Source: Cryptomeria japonica (lineage: Eukaryota > Streptophyta > Pinopsida > Cupressales > Cupressaceae). From it: a DNA stretch of 64,000 bases. A program made the translations under genes and the position numbers. The stretch is from NCBI RefSeq assembly GCF_030272615.1, contig NC_081410.1:118055140-118119139 (forward strand), given 5' to 3'. The stretch's first letter is position 1. Each line of letters starts with the position of its first letter. Below, piece after piece: positions 11,641 through 24,124 of the stretch. The notes beneath the pieces were generated by a model. The model was not told the origin of the DNA and searched no databases. It saw only the letters and a list, made by a program, of their open reading frames with translations.

Positions 11641-12141
11641 GTGCTCTTGCACCACACACATATTATTGTTTATATTCATATTGTTGATTACATAGGCAAA
11701 TATTTATTTAAATTTATAAAAAGCCAGCCACCAAATACAACGAATACACAATAATAAACTAAATACAAGGAGTTTTGTAGGGTTAATTCGACATTTTAGA
11801 AACTTTATCAAATCATATTCCACGATTGCAATATTTTATATCATAGATTTTTGTTGTTTATATTCATATTGTTGATTACATAGGCAAATGATCAATTAAC
11901 TTTATAAAAGGACAACCACAAAATACAATGAATACACAATAATGAACTCAGTACACATTTATTGGATCAAATATCAATATTTATATATATATATATATAT
12001 CAAAAAAAGGCATGTCTGCCAAGTCAATACAAGTATTACAATAGTGTGGCATATGCCATGTCCAAATCGACATACAATAAAAATGTAGAATATATCTACA
12101 TGTATTGGTCATTCTATGACCACAACTAACACTATATGATC
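11641..12141. repeat. AT-rich spacer with a ~100-bp direct duplication and a (TA)n tract
   Basis: A segment of about 100 bp starting TTGTTTATATTCATATTG at 11667 recurs at 11854 (offset 187 bp), with AATACACAATAATGAACT-type ends in both copies. A (TA)n microsatellite of about 9 units occupies 11982-12000. No gene seen. Confidence 0.7.
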
Positions 12142-15100
12142 CTAAACTTGTGGTGGATCATCAAAATCAAGCCTCTTCGATGCAGTACACAGCTCTATAG
12201 ATGGCTACAAAACCACAATTCAAAGCCAAGTTAGAATTCTTTTGTAGAAAACAGTTCACAATTAACAACATAAGTATGCATTTAACTATAATTCCTTTGC
12301 AATTGAAATGTAGATTTCCTCATCAGTTGATCTCGGAGCTAATGTCTTTGCTCTCCTCTCCTTGTCACTCTTAGGAGTTTTCTTGAAGACAAACTTAAAA
12401 GGATCCATGTTATGGCCGAACTGCGAAGGGGGCTATTGTAGATTAAATGTACAATTAATAAAATGTACTAACATAAATACATCAAAAATACTTAAAAGCT
12501 ATAATATAGAGAACAATGACGTACCAGTACCTGAGATGCTTCTCCAATGGACTGAGGATGGCTCACCATCAATGGAGAAACTATCGCTATTACCTATACA
12601 AAAAATGATCAAAGATTAAATACAATTAATATAATGATAAGTATTGTAGGTTAAAAATAATTAATGTAATATATCAAAAAAAAGTGTACCGGATCCTGAG
12701 ATGCTTCTCCAGTGCATGGAGGAGGACTCACCATTGATGAAGCAACTATGGATATTTCTTGTATGAAAAAATTATAAGATTATAATTTATCACAAGTTCA
12801 CATGTACACGTGCATATAATCATGAAATCAATAAAATAAAGTAGAGATGCATACCTCCACCCTCTCTCGATCCACGGGTGAATCAGGTGCATTCAATAAA
12901 TCCACATAGCTCAATGGCTACTGTACATGTAAAATAGACAAAAAACACCAATCAATCTGCAAACCCCAACTAAGACTTGATTTCAACATTTTCAAACAAT
13001 TGTACAACTAAAAATGTGTTCAATTACCTTCTTCCCACGTTTTAGCGTCTTCAAGGAATTGTTTTGCTTAGGACGAGGCCTAGACGTGGAGGGGGTACCC
13101 TAAAAAAATAAAATTAACATGAGATATTAGTACAGATAATATATTAAACATAATTTTAAAAATCTAAAATGAAATGACCTACATATTCCATCAAAACAAT
13201 ACATAAAAAGGGTTGTACAAAATATGATACCGTATAGCCTTGTAGGCCAAAATCGATTGTTGAGAGTGTGATGTCATGAATCTGGGACATTTGGTCCCTG
13301 TTAACACCTACAAACCAAAAATTAGACCAAGCATTAAAGATAGTTAGTATATCTTTTAATTTTTTTGAATTCAAAGTGTACTACTCTATTTTAACATGTT
13401 ACAAAATTTATACCTCAAACATCGAAGTTGCAGTTGTAGTAACTACGAGAGGAGTATGGGATACCGTTGCTACATCCTAAAATGCATATTATTGTTGGTA
13501 TTTGCATGAACATTGCAATAATGATATGTTATGTTGTCATTGATGTCAATAAACCGGTAATGATATTGTTGTAATATTGTTACTATAACCGATAGGAAGA
13601 ATTTGTGAGGAGAACCGGTAACCGGTGTAAACCCTATCTATTGATGTAACCGCTAAACCCTACCTGTTGTTTTTTATAAACCCTAACCGATTAAGTTTGG
13701 TGAATTGGTTATATTGGTTTATGATCTGATGATCAGCGGTAATGATTATAGCACATATGATTATTGTGTGAAGACAATTTGAAGAGATATTGGCGAGTTG
13801 TTGTAACAGTTTTGTCTAGGGAATGAGAAAATGTATTGCATCTAATGCAAAGCGTGTGATGAGTTACTAAGTTCGATGAAGCAGTGATCAAGGAGCGATC
13901 AGGGTTTTCTTGATTGATGTGCAGAGGTTGCTATGTAATCCAATGGTCATACTTGAACTGATTTGTTTGTAATCTCTATGAGAATTAGGTTTTCATTGTG
14001 TTACTGACCTAATTGATTTGTTTATAAGGTCGATGAAGTTGTTTAGTTTAATGAGATGGCAAAGAGTTAGCACAGATCAGTTGAGTGTGTGGTTGCCGAA
14101 CGGAATGACGTATCTACAGTTTGAGTAAAGGCAGATAGGAGCATGAAATGGATCTGATTAAGCAAGTGTAGTGCTATTCAGACAGATCAACAAACTCTTG
14201 TTGTTTTCTAACAATTACAATAAAATTGAAATCCCCTAACCAAGTAGGCGCTAACAAGCTTGGTGTTATTAAAATTCTCTAACAAGGTGATCCATTAGTT
14301 TGGATTTTCAAATCTTCTACCGAGGTTACTCCTTACAAGGTATTGCTTCTAACAAGGCATTGTAGTCAATCCCTTAACCGGGTGATTCATAATAGGATCA
14401 GTTCTTAACAGGACTTTTGTAAAAGCTTTAATAGGCTAGGCTCCTAACAAGGTGAACTTCAGAAGAGTTCAGATAGTTATCTTGTGAGTCTCATCTCACC
14501 GTGGTTTTACCTATTCGGGTTTCCACGTCAAAAATATTTGTGTCAAGTGGTTAATGTTTTTGTGGTTATGTTTCTTATAGTTGATTTACTTAACTACTTA
14601 GCTATTTTGATAAGTCATGATAACCGGAAGCATTGAGAAATGAAGAAGTTGTTTACTGTTAATTTATTGTAACATTTAACCAGTTTATCTTATGAGTTTT
14701 TATCTTGACAGTGGTATTTCATTGATAGTTCTAAGTTTACTTTGAGAGATTGAATTTTGAGATTGGTGAAGTTTCTATCAATTTTTCTATCTGCTGATTC
14801 ACCCCCCCTCTCAATAGTTGACCGGATACTTATTCTTTCATCATACCATCAATTATTTGTCTCAATTTAAATTGATGCATAAATGAAAATTCATTTATGT
14901 AATTACAAATTTAAAGTGACTGATAAATAAAATGCTATGAATTCAAATCAACACACCTATGTCTGTCGTTGATGGGCAAAGACCATGTCCATCAACTCCT
15001 CTGTTAGCGCCAAATCCTCAATCATGCGAGTCTGCCATCTACTCCCACAAATCGTACACGAATGCGATGTGGATCCATCTGCAACGACCTCATCATCTTT

Positions 15101-16113
15101 CCCTAAGCATATCCTTGAGCAACTGACACACATATGATGAACGGGCTCTCTATCGCCACCTGGAGAAACTAATGGCTCATCATCCAATACAAGAGGGTGT
15201 GCTAACGACGTCCCATGTTGGATGATGACACCAGTCAATATTGTGGCTGTCTGAAGAGTCTGTAGCTCGACTCTTTCAGCTCTACTGGGATAGCCTGGTG
15301 CACCTTGGGTTTGGGTGCTAGGGGGTGACGACTCTCCAGGGCTACTCACCTATGGGCTCTAGGTCTATCTTGGGCAGAGTTGCCACCTCTACCATGGAAC
15401 TCTCTCGTGTCAAAATAGTTTGGCCGCACATTGAGGACAATCTCACAGTATAATTTTCTCAAAAAATATAATGGAACCTCATAATTATTACAAGGTGGAT
15501 CATCAAAGACCATCCACCACCTCTGCCAAAAAAGATTCTTCATCTGCACATTGGTACACCAATGTATGGGAAACCTCTTTGCATTAAGAGGTAACAAATC
15601 ACCAGTTTTAGGATCAACAAAAAGGGCACATATTTGTTGTTTACTAATATTTTTGTTTTTCACTCCCTTGTATGATAACCCATCAACATAGTATTGACAA
15701 CACCTATCCCTAAAGTTTCCCCATTTTGTAATTTGTGTGGAAATGGTTGTGGCACCACTAGCTAATGTTTCTAAGCTAGTGGCGAGGGATTTATGATGCT
15801 CAAGCTCAGATGTTTTCAATTTATTAATCAGTCTATTTATCTTAAACATGTTTTGCCCTAACTGATCAATCAATAGCTCATGTGTTTCAAGTGTATGGTC
15901 AAAAGGAGGAACTGGAGGTGTATCTTGTGGGTTTTCTTCGAGGTTTTTAGGAGGTGCATTTTGTTGTTCTTGTTGTGGATTATCAAAATCTGGTTTTTGA
16001 AACAAAAAATTAAAAAACCTAATCAAAATAAATGAAATTAAATTCAAAACGTAAAACAAATTGAATAAACGGGAAAGAAACACAAAAATTAACAAAAACT
16101 AACCTTGATCCAT
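12142..16113 (-). CDS. gene G: unrecognised multi-exon gene or gene relic
   Basis: Candidate coding exons on the minus strand: 16113-16104, 15989-15350, 15284-14957, 13476-13414, 13281-13231, 13099-13028, 12917-12855, 12757-12690, 12593-12531, 12432-12286 and 12204-12142. Most have AG...GT borders, and those from 13476 downward except 12757-12690 join in phase 0. The protein starts MDQDFDNPQQEQQ, has a Trp-rich domain (FPIHWCTNVQMKNLFWQRWW), then a Cys-rich segment (CVSCSRIC...SCTICGSRW) and a basic tail (RPRPKQNNSLKTLKRGKK). Odd points: the 15350/15284 join needs a 65-nt C-rich intron or is a frameshift; TAG sits exactly at the 14957 junction; the donor after exon 12432 looks decayed (GAG|GAAATC). 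I do not recognise the family. It may be a transposon accessory gene or a decayed host gene. Confidence 0.45.
13493..14851 (+). mobile_element. solo LTR inside a gene G intron
   Basis: Starts TGTTGGTATTTGC and ends TACCATCA, flanked by perfect 5-bp duplications ATTAT (13488-13492 and 14852-14856). No primer-binding site, polypurine tract or coding region lies inside, so it is a solo LTR left by LTR-LTR recombination. The start TGTTGG, the motif TGTCATTGATGTCAA and repeated ACCGGTA are shared with elements C and D. Its position between exons 14957 and 13476 means it enlarges a gene G intron from about 120 bp to about 1.5 kb. Confidence 0.88.
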
Positions 16114-16241
16114 AGCATCTAGAGGTGAAATGAGGTAGCTTGTTTGTGGTTTCGTGGAGGATATGGAGGAAAAAATGTCGTGGTCACAAGAAAATAAGAC
16201 CTACTTTTTTTAAAAAAAATTGTAGGTACCGCGTACTCGAT

Positions 16242-16400
16242 TCTTTAGGGCTTATGAGTGCGTACGCGGTCACTTTCCTAAAAGCAGCGCGCACACACTC
16301 ACTTTCCTAAAAGCAATGCTTACACACTCACTTTCCTAATAGCAGTGCATACGCGCTCACTTTCCTAAAGACATCACGTACGCGCTATCTTTTTTAGGCT
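16242..16400. repeat. 29-bp minisatellite upstream of gene G
   Basis: CACTTTCCTAA recurs at exactly 16271, 16300, 16329 and 16358, each followed by a variable GC-rich half containing GCGC or CGTACGCG blocks. Weaker related sequence extends on both sides. It lies 130-290 bp upstream of the gene G start codon (minus strand). Such arrays occur as subterminal repeats of plant DNA transposons and in promoters; I could not find matching inverted ends. Confidence 0.8.
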
Positions 16401-18040
16401 CGGGAACAACAAACCTAAGCGTATACAGGGTGATTTCAAATTTTAGAACCGCCTACGCACTGCTTGTTTTTTCATTTTTTTTTTGGGTGGTGTCCACTTT
16501 TCTGACCACCATCTTTGTGCACATACCCGTCTAATTAACTAAATAACTTTATTATTATTCAATTATTTTATTTAATACATTATTCTAAAATAAAAAATAT
16601 ATTCTATTTTCTCTATTATCTATAAATAAATAATTCAACTATTCACATGACTAACTAGTAAATAAAAATCTGAACTAATCTTACATCTCCACCATTCATT
16701 ATCATACTACATCTTTAAATCTTGAATCCATTCATATCTTCAACCAAGAATTTATAAATCAACCTCCAATCCTTAGTCAAATCATAAACAGATGGTAAAT
16801 TCATAGGTACATGCTACATAAATCTTGCATGACTCCTTCAGCAACCACGTCAATCACACCATAAGCAATCAAATTCAACAAAGAGGGTTTATATTGGTAA
16901 GAATATTAAATAATGTTTTTTTAAAGTTTTGTTTAGCTCAATTAAAGGCATGGTTTGATTTAGAATAAATGGTTTACGGCCAATGAAAAGGGTTATGCAT
17001 CTTGTATAGAAATAGTTATTTTGGATTGATTAAAAAGAGAACTTGGAGAAATTTCCAAAAAGTGATCACCTTAAATATATGCATCAATACCATGAAAGAT
17101 ATGGTAATCTAAAGTTGATTATTGATAAAATTTTTAAGTGTGACTTTTAGAAAAAATTACATCTTACAATCTAAATGAGGAAATCACATTCTATTTTTTT
17201 CAAGTTGATAGAAATGTTCAAATCTATTTTTCTATATTTTTTCTTTTCAAAATTATGGTAGAAAATAGGATTTAAAAGAAATCGAACCCTAGTTTATGAC
17301 ATAAATTTTGCATATGAAATCAAATTTAACATTTTTTTAAAGATTATTATAATACTATAAAGAATCCATAAGTTACCTCTACTTTTCTATTTGGAAAGGT
17401 TATTTTCATTTCTAATTTTAATTAAGTGTATTCATTATCATGTCCAAGAACTTGAACAATCTAACTACTAATGCTTGTGTGCAAGTTCGCTTGTTAAAGA
17501 CTAAAAAATAAAACCATTTTTCACATATTTTACTTTTATTAAGAAAAAATAACATTTTTTTATGTGTTTTCTTTAGTTTACATTTTTGTGTACATTCATG
17601 GTTAAGGAGGTGCATTCTTTCCTCTTACACTACAAGTTGAACTTGAAGATCAAAAATATATTTTCTGAGTTGCATCTCTATGCCTTAGCACCTAGAGATC
17701 AAAAACAAGTGTCACTTTTTAATTTTAATTTTAGTTGACTTGGATTCATCACCAAGTGTCAACTCAAACCCTCATGTTCAAATGATGTGTAAAAGTTTGG
17801 GAGAGAATCAAAACAATATCCCATTTAAGGACATTTATCATTTTTTACTAATCTTGTAAGGAACTATACCTTGAAAAGTGAAGGAGGAGAGTGGTTTACA
17901 CTCTTGAGAAAAGATATTAGAGATGCCCCTTATTTAACAAAATTGGACCTCATCTACCTTTGAGTATATCAAGGACTGCCTTTACAAAGTCATGACAAGT
18001 CTAATTAGAAGACTTTAGTCATACATAATTGCACGATGCA
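16401..18040. other. AT-rich intergenic stretch, no gene seen
   Basis: Low-complexity AT-rich sequence with poly-T runs. A short imperfect hairpin (GGTGG...CCACC) lies near 16485-16512. Open frames here are short and show no recognisable motif. Confidence 0.5.
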
Positions 18041-18759
18041 CCCATAAGTGGTTAGTGTCAAGAAGTTACACATCATGTGCCTCTAGAAATGGAGTTGTAG
18101 GACAAATATGTTCTCCTCTCACATCTCAATGTGATATTTAGGATAAAAAGTGGTTAGTGACTCTTAATGTGCATTATGTTCCATGCTTAGACAAGACATT
18201 ATCAATGGGTTCAGAAATTTATATGCACCCACTATAATAATTAGGTTGGTGTATCTATTTTGTCTTCTATACCATTGTGCAAAGCCCATAAAAAAGCTCA
18301 AAATATAAACAGTTTAAATCCAACCTAACAAAAACAAGTAGAATAGACCCCTTTTTGATGAGCTTATTAATTTTAATATTTTCAACATAGAGACCCTTGA
18401 AAAGAGTTTAGATACATCTTTCATTCTGAGTTTTCTTCCTACGTGTCACTTTCATGAATGGGAAGATCTAATGCATACACCTTTGGTATTGTTTCTTCCT
18501 AAGGGGAGGAATTTTATTTGACGATCATAGACTATTTTTTACATCTGTTTTTGAGTAGCTACCATTGGCTCTACAGGGGGGGGTTTCTTTGTCCTTCCAC
18601 TTTATTTCTCCCTCTATTTTGGGGGAGAATACTTCTTTTTGTGGGAGGGGGATTATTCTTTGGGGGGATATTCTATGTAAATGGGTACCAAGCATGGCTT
18701 CATTTGTTGGGACCCATCATCATATTTTCACCCACCTTAGAACCTATTCTTAAGGGGGG
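18041..18759 (+). pseudogene. degraded Copia-like internal region
   Basis: Around 18060-18230 the + strand reads THHV, then NVHYVPCLDKTLLSMGS with stops in between, resembling the Copia protease-to-integrase region (a SHHM motif then VLYVP..KNLLS). Downstream is non-coding sequence ending in a polypurine tract AAGGGGGG (18752-18759). Very decayed; the assignment rests on this one block plus the LTR that follows. Confidence 0.35.
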
Positions 18760-19290
18760 TGTTAGTGTAGGTTTTTGTTTTCCTAGTAGGATATTTATTT
18801 TCCTTTAGTCATAGGTTTTTCCCACACTTTTACTAAGATTTCTTAGGTTCATAAAGTGAGTTTAAATAGGATATGATGTTGAGGTGTTCTCTTCCATAAA
18901 AGGTGGTGTCCCCATCCTTAAAGCATGGATCATTTTCTATTTTTAGACTACTTACTGGTCACACCCTATTGGTTGGATTTTTCACCTCCATCCTCTCCTT
19001 AGTTCTATATAAATTCATTACCTAGCTTCCATTTGTCATTATTTTACATATATTTTGATGCTCTTGCATAGGTTTGCATTCATGTACTTTGATTCATGTA
19101 GTCATTCTTCTACAACATCTATTTAAGCTCCTAATGCAATATCATTATCTTGACATTTGCAAATCTCTTGGAATCATAGGTCTATAATTGTTATTTTTCA
19201 TTTACATTTTTATTGCTTATTTCTCTCATATAAAGATATTGGTTATGCATCTATTTCAGGTTTCTATTACAATCATATATATCATCCAAT
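18760..19290 (+). repeat. Copia-like 3' LTR (right end approximate)
   Basis: Starts TGTTAGTGTAGG immediately after the polypurine tract, with a TATA-like CTATATAAATTC about 240 bp in (near 19005). No partner LTR is visible in the window and the right end, perhaps at the CA near 19290, is not proven by a target duplication. Confidence 0.5.
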
Positions 19291-20204
19291 CATACCTTAT
19301 ACAAAAAATATATAAAGGATTTTATGCAAGGGCTAGTAGCAAAGTATCGCCATCTACATAGAAAAAAAATATGAGGAGTCTAGCGACATCCTCAATCCAA
19401 TGCCATGATTCTCCTTTAGAAATTACAAATATATTGTTAGTTATAACGACATCAACCCAAATGATATTAAGGTTATCCAAGAGCCTCCTAGTACAATCCC
19501 CTCCTAACATCATGAGACATCATACAAGAATAATAGTGATCCAAATTCTATAAAGGAACTCCAAGATCCCTTTGACCTATCATCGCTACAAGTTAACTAA
19601 TGAGGGAAGGAAGAAAAATATGTTTCATGATATCCATAATATCTGAAATCCATAAGTGCCATCAAGCCTAGAGATAAACTACTAACCAAAAAATAGTATT
19701 AAAGGTTTCTATTAAAGGCCTAATCTACTATGGAATATTGACTAAACAATAAATCCATCTTAACAACAAATAAATTAAGGCCATATGAGGAGCACATTTT
19801 TAAAAAAGATCAATTTTTCTCCCGACCAAATCAAGATCAAAGAATCCAAGACAATTCCATCCATCCTACAATAAAACCCCATGAATAAGAAACCAACATC
19901 TATCATATCCATCATCAAATCACCTCCTCTTCCTATAATGAGACACTTGATTCCCTCATACACAAATAAACAAAATGATCGCATGGAGCATATTGAAAAT
20001 CTATTTTAAAAAGATGTTGATCATATTGAGCATGAGGACAAGAAAGTTATGATTATTCACACTAAGAATATAATTTATCAAGGTACCAAAATTATGGATG
20101 AGGAGAAAGTGAAAAAACTTATAAACTTTTCCCAACCACCTTTGTTTAATTTTCTTTCCTCCTAAAGGAGAAAAATTAAAAAAATTGTGACCTCTAGGTA
20201 GCTT
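19291..20204. other. AT-rich stretch, no gene seen
   Basis: Short scattered open frames only, with no motif I can defend. Confidence 0.5.
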
Positions 20205-20357
20205 AAGATGGATTTAAATCTTTGGCCTAATAGTGGCATGTTGTGATGGTTAAGTTAATGTGTTATTGTTCTTGCCATCAAGGTTCAAATCCCATCGGTT
20301 CATAGCTCCCGCTTAAAAGCATTTACCCCTTTAAAAAAAAAGATGGATTTACATCTT
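20205..20357 (+). mobile_element. tRNA-derived SINE with 18-bp target duplication
   Basis: The body (about 20223-20339) has a box A-like TGGTTAAGTTAATG (20247-20260) and a box B GGTTCAAATCC (20282-20292), the internal RNA polymerase III promoter of tRNA-derived SINEs, and ends in an A-rich tail. It is flanked by AAGATGGATTTAAATCTT (20205-20222) and the same 18-mer with one mismatch (20340-20357). The cloverleaf does not close and the tail is not CCA-like, so it is not a tRNA gene. SINEs of this kind depend on a LINE for copying. Confidence 0.85.
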
Positions 20358-23300
20358 ATTTTCAAAGTGACAAGTATCCTATCACAAATTCATTATGTCA
20401 AATCATGAAATATCAAGGCAAATGATTATACATCCATGTGAAAGGAAAGTTAGATTTTATACACATTGATGCAAATCAAGGATTTTAGGGCGCCAGATAA
20501 AAAATATCCTAATGAACAAACTAAGGATGTTACTGATATTTTTGTAGATTCTAAGGAAGCCTCTTCAAAAATCCAAAATGATTCCTCATTTTGCTCCTAA
20601 AAAGAGTTTGTTTCCACTAACCCTTTTATTAACATCATTTTATATCACCTAAATTATTTGATCAAGACCAACAAAATTACACACCATACAACTTATTCCA
20701 AACTAATGAAGTAATCATGAAATTCATGGGATTCAATGATAATATTTCCCCATGGACCTTTATATAGGTTTTCAAAGTGAGTTGGATACACTAGAATATG
20801 AAGAAGTATCCGACAAGAATCTACAATTCACCATGTTAGAAAGTATCAATATGCAATACCAAATCCAAATATCACTCCAAATTGAAACATGGGTACAGCA
20901 ATAGAAAAGGAAGGAAAAAGTGATTTGAATCCAAAAATAAGAGAAGTAATTAATTAATTTAAAGCATCCAAATATGTATCTATAAAGCCTAATTCCATCT
21001 TTAAACCCAAAAATCTAGCATACCAACATCTGAATCTTATGCCCACATTCCATTCCAAGAATATACATATTCCATCTAAAATCCAATCCCAAAGTATTGA
21101 TTTCAAATCCAAACATCCCAATCCTAATCCCAGTTTTTCAAAATTCATGTGTTTCCATAAATCCAAAAATCTAAAATCCATTTAGATTCTTATATCCTAA
21201 AACCTATAACTCAGACATCCAAGATTCACTTAGATTCTTGAATCTCAAAGTCTGAACTCTAAAATTCCAGGCATATTCAAAGTTCCTAAATCCCATACAC
21301 AAAAAATACAAAATTTGTCATCCCATCAAAAATTATCATCTCATATAATGGGGCATGGTGAGTCAAATTGTTTGGTCCTAATTCTGCTTGGTCAATTGAC
21401 ATCTACTCATGCCTTCGCAACCACATACTCACATCCACCCATTTTACATAACCAATTTTATTATCCAATGTATCTCTTTAATTACATCATTTTAATCCAT
21501 TTTTTTTTGTATAACCACAACACATAATTAATCCAACCTACCTCCCATCGCATTTTTCTTGGTGACATCCTCTGAAATAAGGGATCTGGTGATACCAATT
21601 TTAAGGTATTTGCATTTGGGAGAAGCTATCTTAGTAATAAAAAAAACACAACAACATCCATAGAGCACATTACAATAGCATTGTCCATGTGAATTAATTT
21701 TAAAATAGTACAACATTGGTTTACCATGGAAAATGATGGTTGAGAGCTAGAACTAATTACCATCATGCATCTCTAGCCTAATGTAGCATCAACTTAGAAA
21801 AAAATAAAAAAATAAAAATATAGGAAAAATCACAAATATATATAAACATACATACAAAATATAAAACAAAAATTATAAATTATAAATTAAAAAAAAGTAA
21901 GTGGAATAATTTCATAAAATGGTGAAACCCATTCTTATGGTACTTGTATATTAATTATATATACAAATCCTGCACTTGGTGACAATCTGTCTTATCTACC
22001 TACACTATTCATCATTTAGAGTCCCTCTTTAACCATCCATACCATCTCTGCATGCATGTCCATCATACTAACATGCTCATTTAATTTTGTGCATCCATCC
22101 CCCCTTCCCACTTTTGATCTTGATAAGAACAACAAAATGATTATGAGACATGCTCTGGAAACTTTCTTCACATATCTTATATCCTACCATGAACATGTCC
22201 TCCAACAATCATTGTAGTGCAATGTCATGAGAAACATATCTAGAATGAGGGCATGTTATTCCTAAGTGACATAGTCCTTAGATATCATATCTTATATTCC
22301 TCTATCAATCCATCCCCCATCCATCCCATCCTAATTCCTAATCCCTCAATTATTCCATCTAGTTTGTCCTTCATCCTTGTCTCTAGACTTGGTCATCCCT
22401 TATCATTTAATTGAGACACAACCCCATCTAGTAATCAAAGAATAATAATATCCAAAATAAAAATACATCTAGGAACAATAAAATCATATCCATATAAATA
22501 ATCTCAAATTCAAATCTTCTAAACATCCAAACATAGGAGCAAAGTAAAAACACTCCAAATAAATCTCACCAAATAGATTAACACCCACCCAAAATAATCC
22601 ATAATCTTTGTTGCTCATATTTATACAAACCATGTTAACTTATTGATGCCAACTTGGGAGGATTCTTATAATGACATACAAATCAGTCTCTAGCTTAGCA
22701 CAACAAACAATCAATTAGGGAGATATTTCTTCCAACTCACCTAACAACCTAGATGTCTTTGTGCATAGACAATATCATGCATATTTGGTTCCATGGCTTT
22801 CAATGCTTGAGACACTACCAACATTGATCTCCTAAGGCTTATGACAACCTACTATACCACTTTCGAATATAATTTAAATTTTTTAGTTACCAAAACCGTT
22901 GGTTCCTTCACTATCCCTCTACCCAGCTTGTAGCCCTAGGTTTCTAGTTTTTCAAACACAAATCCCAACCGATGTCTGAACTCAATCAAATCTCAATGGT
23001 TTTGGATACAATTTTCCCTCTTACAAAATATATGTCAAAATTGTCATATGGTGTTTTGGAACACATTGGTAAAATTAGGACTTGTGACAGTTTTAGGGGC
23101 TCAATTAGCCTTGTTTGACAAAGAAACCCCTCCAAAAACTTGCTCACTTTCAAAACCATTGGTTCTAATAGATGTAAAACAACACCAAACTAGGGACTTC
23201 ATAGGTTTTTGGCACCCCAAACACACCAGGTTTCACACAACACTTCAATTTCACTAAATTATTACTATTTTCAAGCTTGACACATAGAGATCTCAAGCTA

Positions 23301-23579
23301 GGGCTTCTTCAAACTAACCCAAACTCAATCTTCCTACTTTGGACCACCAAAATCATTTAAATCAAACCAGAAACTCCCATTCCATTGAATTTCATAGAAT
23401 TTCATCGGCAGAATGGTTTAGAAATTCATTTTCTTTGTCAAAACCCTAGGCTTTGTGACTATTTTTAGGAAAAATTCAATATCTCCCTTGATACTTGATG
23501 GGTCAACTTCAAACCACTACCAAAATAAATTTAACTCATCCCTCTATCTAGCCATGTTAATTTTATGCCCATACTACTA
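20358..23579. other. 3.2-kb AT-rich stretch, no gene seen
   Basis: Dominated by A/T runs and by a loose recurrence of ATCCA/AATCC on the + strand, densest near 20880-21300. Open frames are short and without conserved motifs. Ancient, unrecognisable transposon sequence is the likeliest content. Confidence 0.5.
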
Positions 23580-24093
23580 AGTGACAGATCGTACAGGTCT
23601 CAGAAATAACGATAAACACAGAAAATTTACAAAAAAGCAGAGTATTCATATTATTTCTTCACTAAAAACAACAACCAACCATGCCTCTGATATTTTGAGG
23701 CCATATATACATGTTTACAACTACCTCCAATGGTTGGAGTTGCCAAAATGCAACATGACAACTTTTCAAAGTTGTAAAGTTGCTTAACAACTTTTACACA
23801 TTCTTGACAAAAATTCACCTATGAACCCTATATGACTTCTAATCATCAAAAAAATGTCCAATGAGGTCAAATAAACTTTACAACACAGTTACACACAATA
23901 AGATTCTCATTGACAATTCCTTACCTTATTATGACAATAATTGACATATCTTGATTGCATGGATTGATTGACCAACATGACTCTTTCAAAGCATTACAAA
24001 TGGTCCATATGAACTTATTCCAACCTTGACATGACATAAAAGACTCAACCTATCCTCATAGAGGCCTGAAACACATTGGGTTCCCCTGCACCA
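23580..24093 (-). repeat. element B 3' LTR (far end not fixed)
   Basis: On the minus strand the LTR starts TGGTGCAGGGGAACCC at 24093, resembling the element A start TGGTGCAGGAGAACC. A minus-strand TATA-like ATGTATATATGG lies near 23705-23716. The other LTR is missing, so the end near 23580 is a guess and the LTR could reach lower coordinates. Confidence 0.6.
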
Positions 24094-24124
24094 TACACCT
24101 GAGGTGAGAAAGATTTCATTCTCT

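Noticed and set aside
16271-16386. CRISPR-like array
   Set aside because: The 29-bp units are contiguous with no unique spacers, and the sequence is plant nuclear DNA; it is a minisatellite.
11600-16510. Terminal inverted repeats of a DNA transposon around gene G
   Set aside because: The right flank has GGTGGTCAGAAAAGTGG-type sequence (minus strand), but I found no convincing match on the left near 11.6-12.1 kb.
18518-18808. 96-codon hydrophobic + strand protein
   Set aside because: Runs through the polypurine tract into the LTR start; hydrophobicity comes from T-rich sequence.
20240-20300. tRNA gene
   Set aside because: Box A and box B are present but no cloverleaf closes; an A-tail and an 18-bp target duplication show a SINE.
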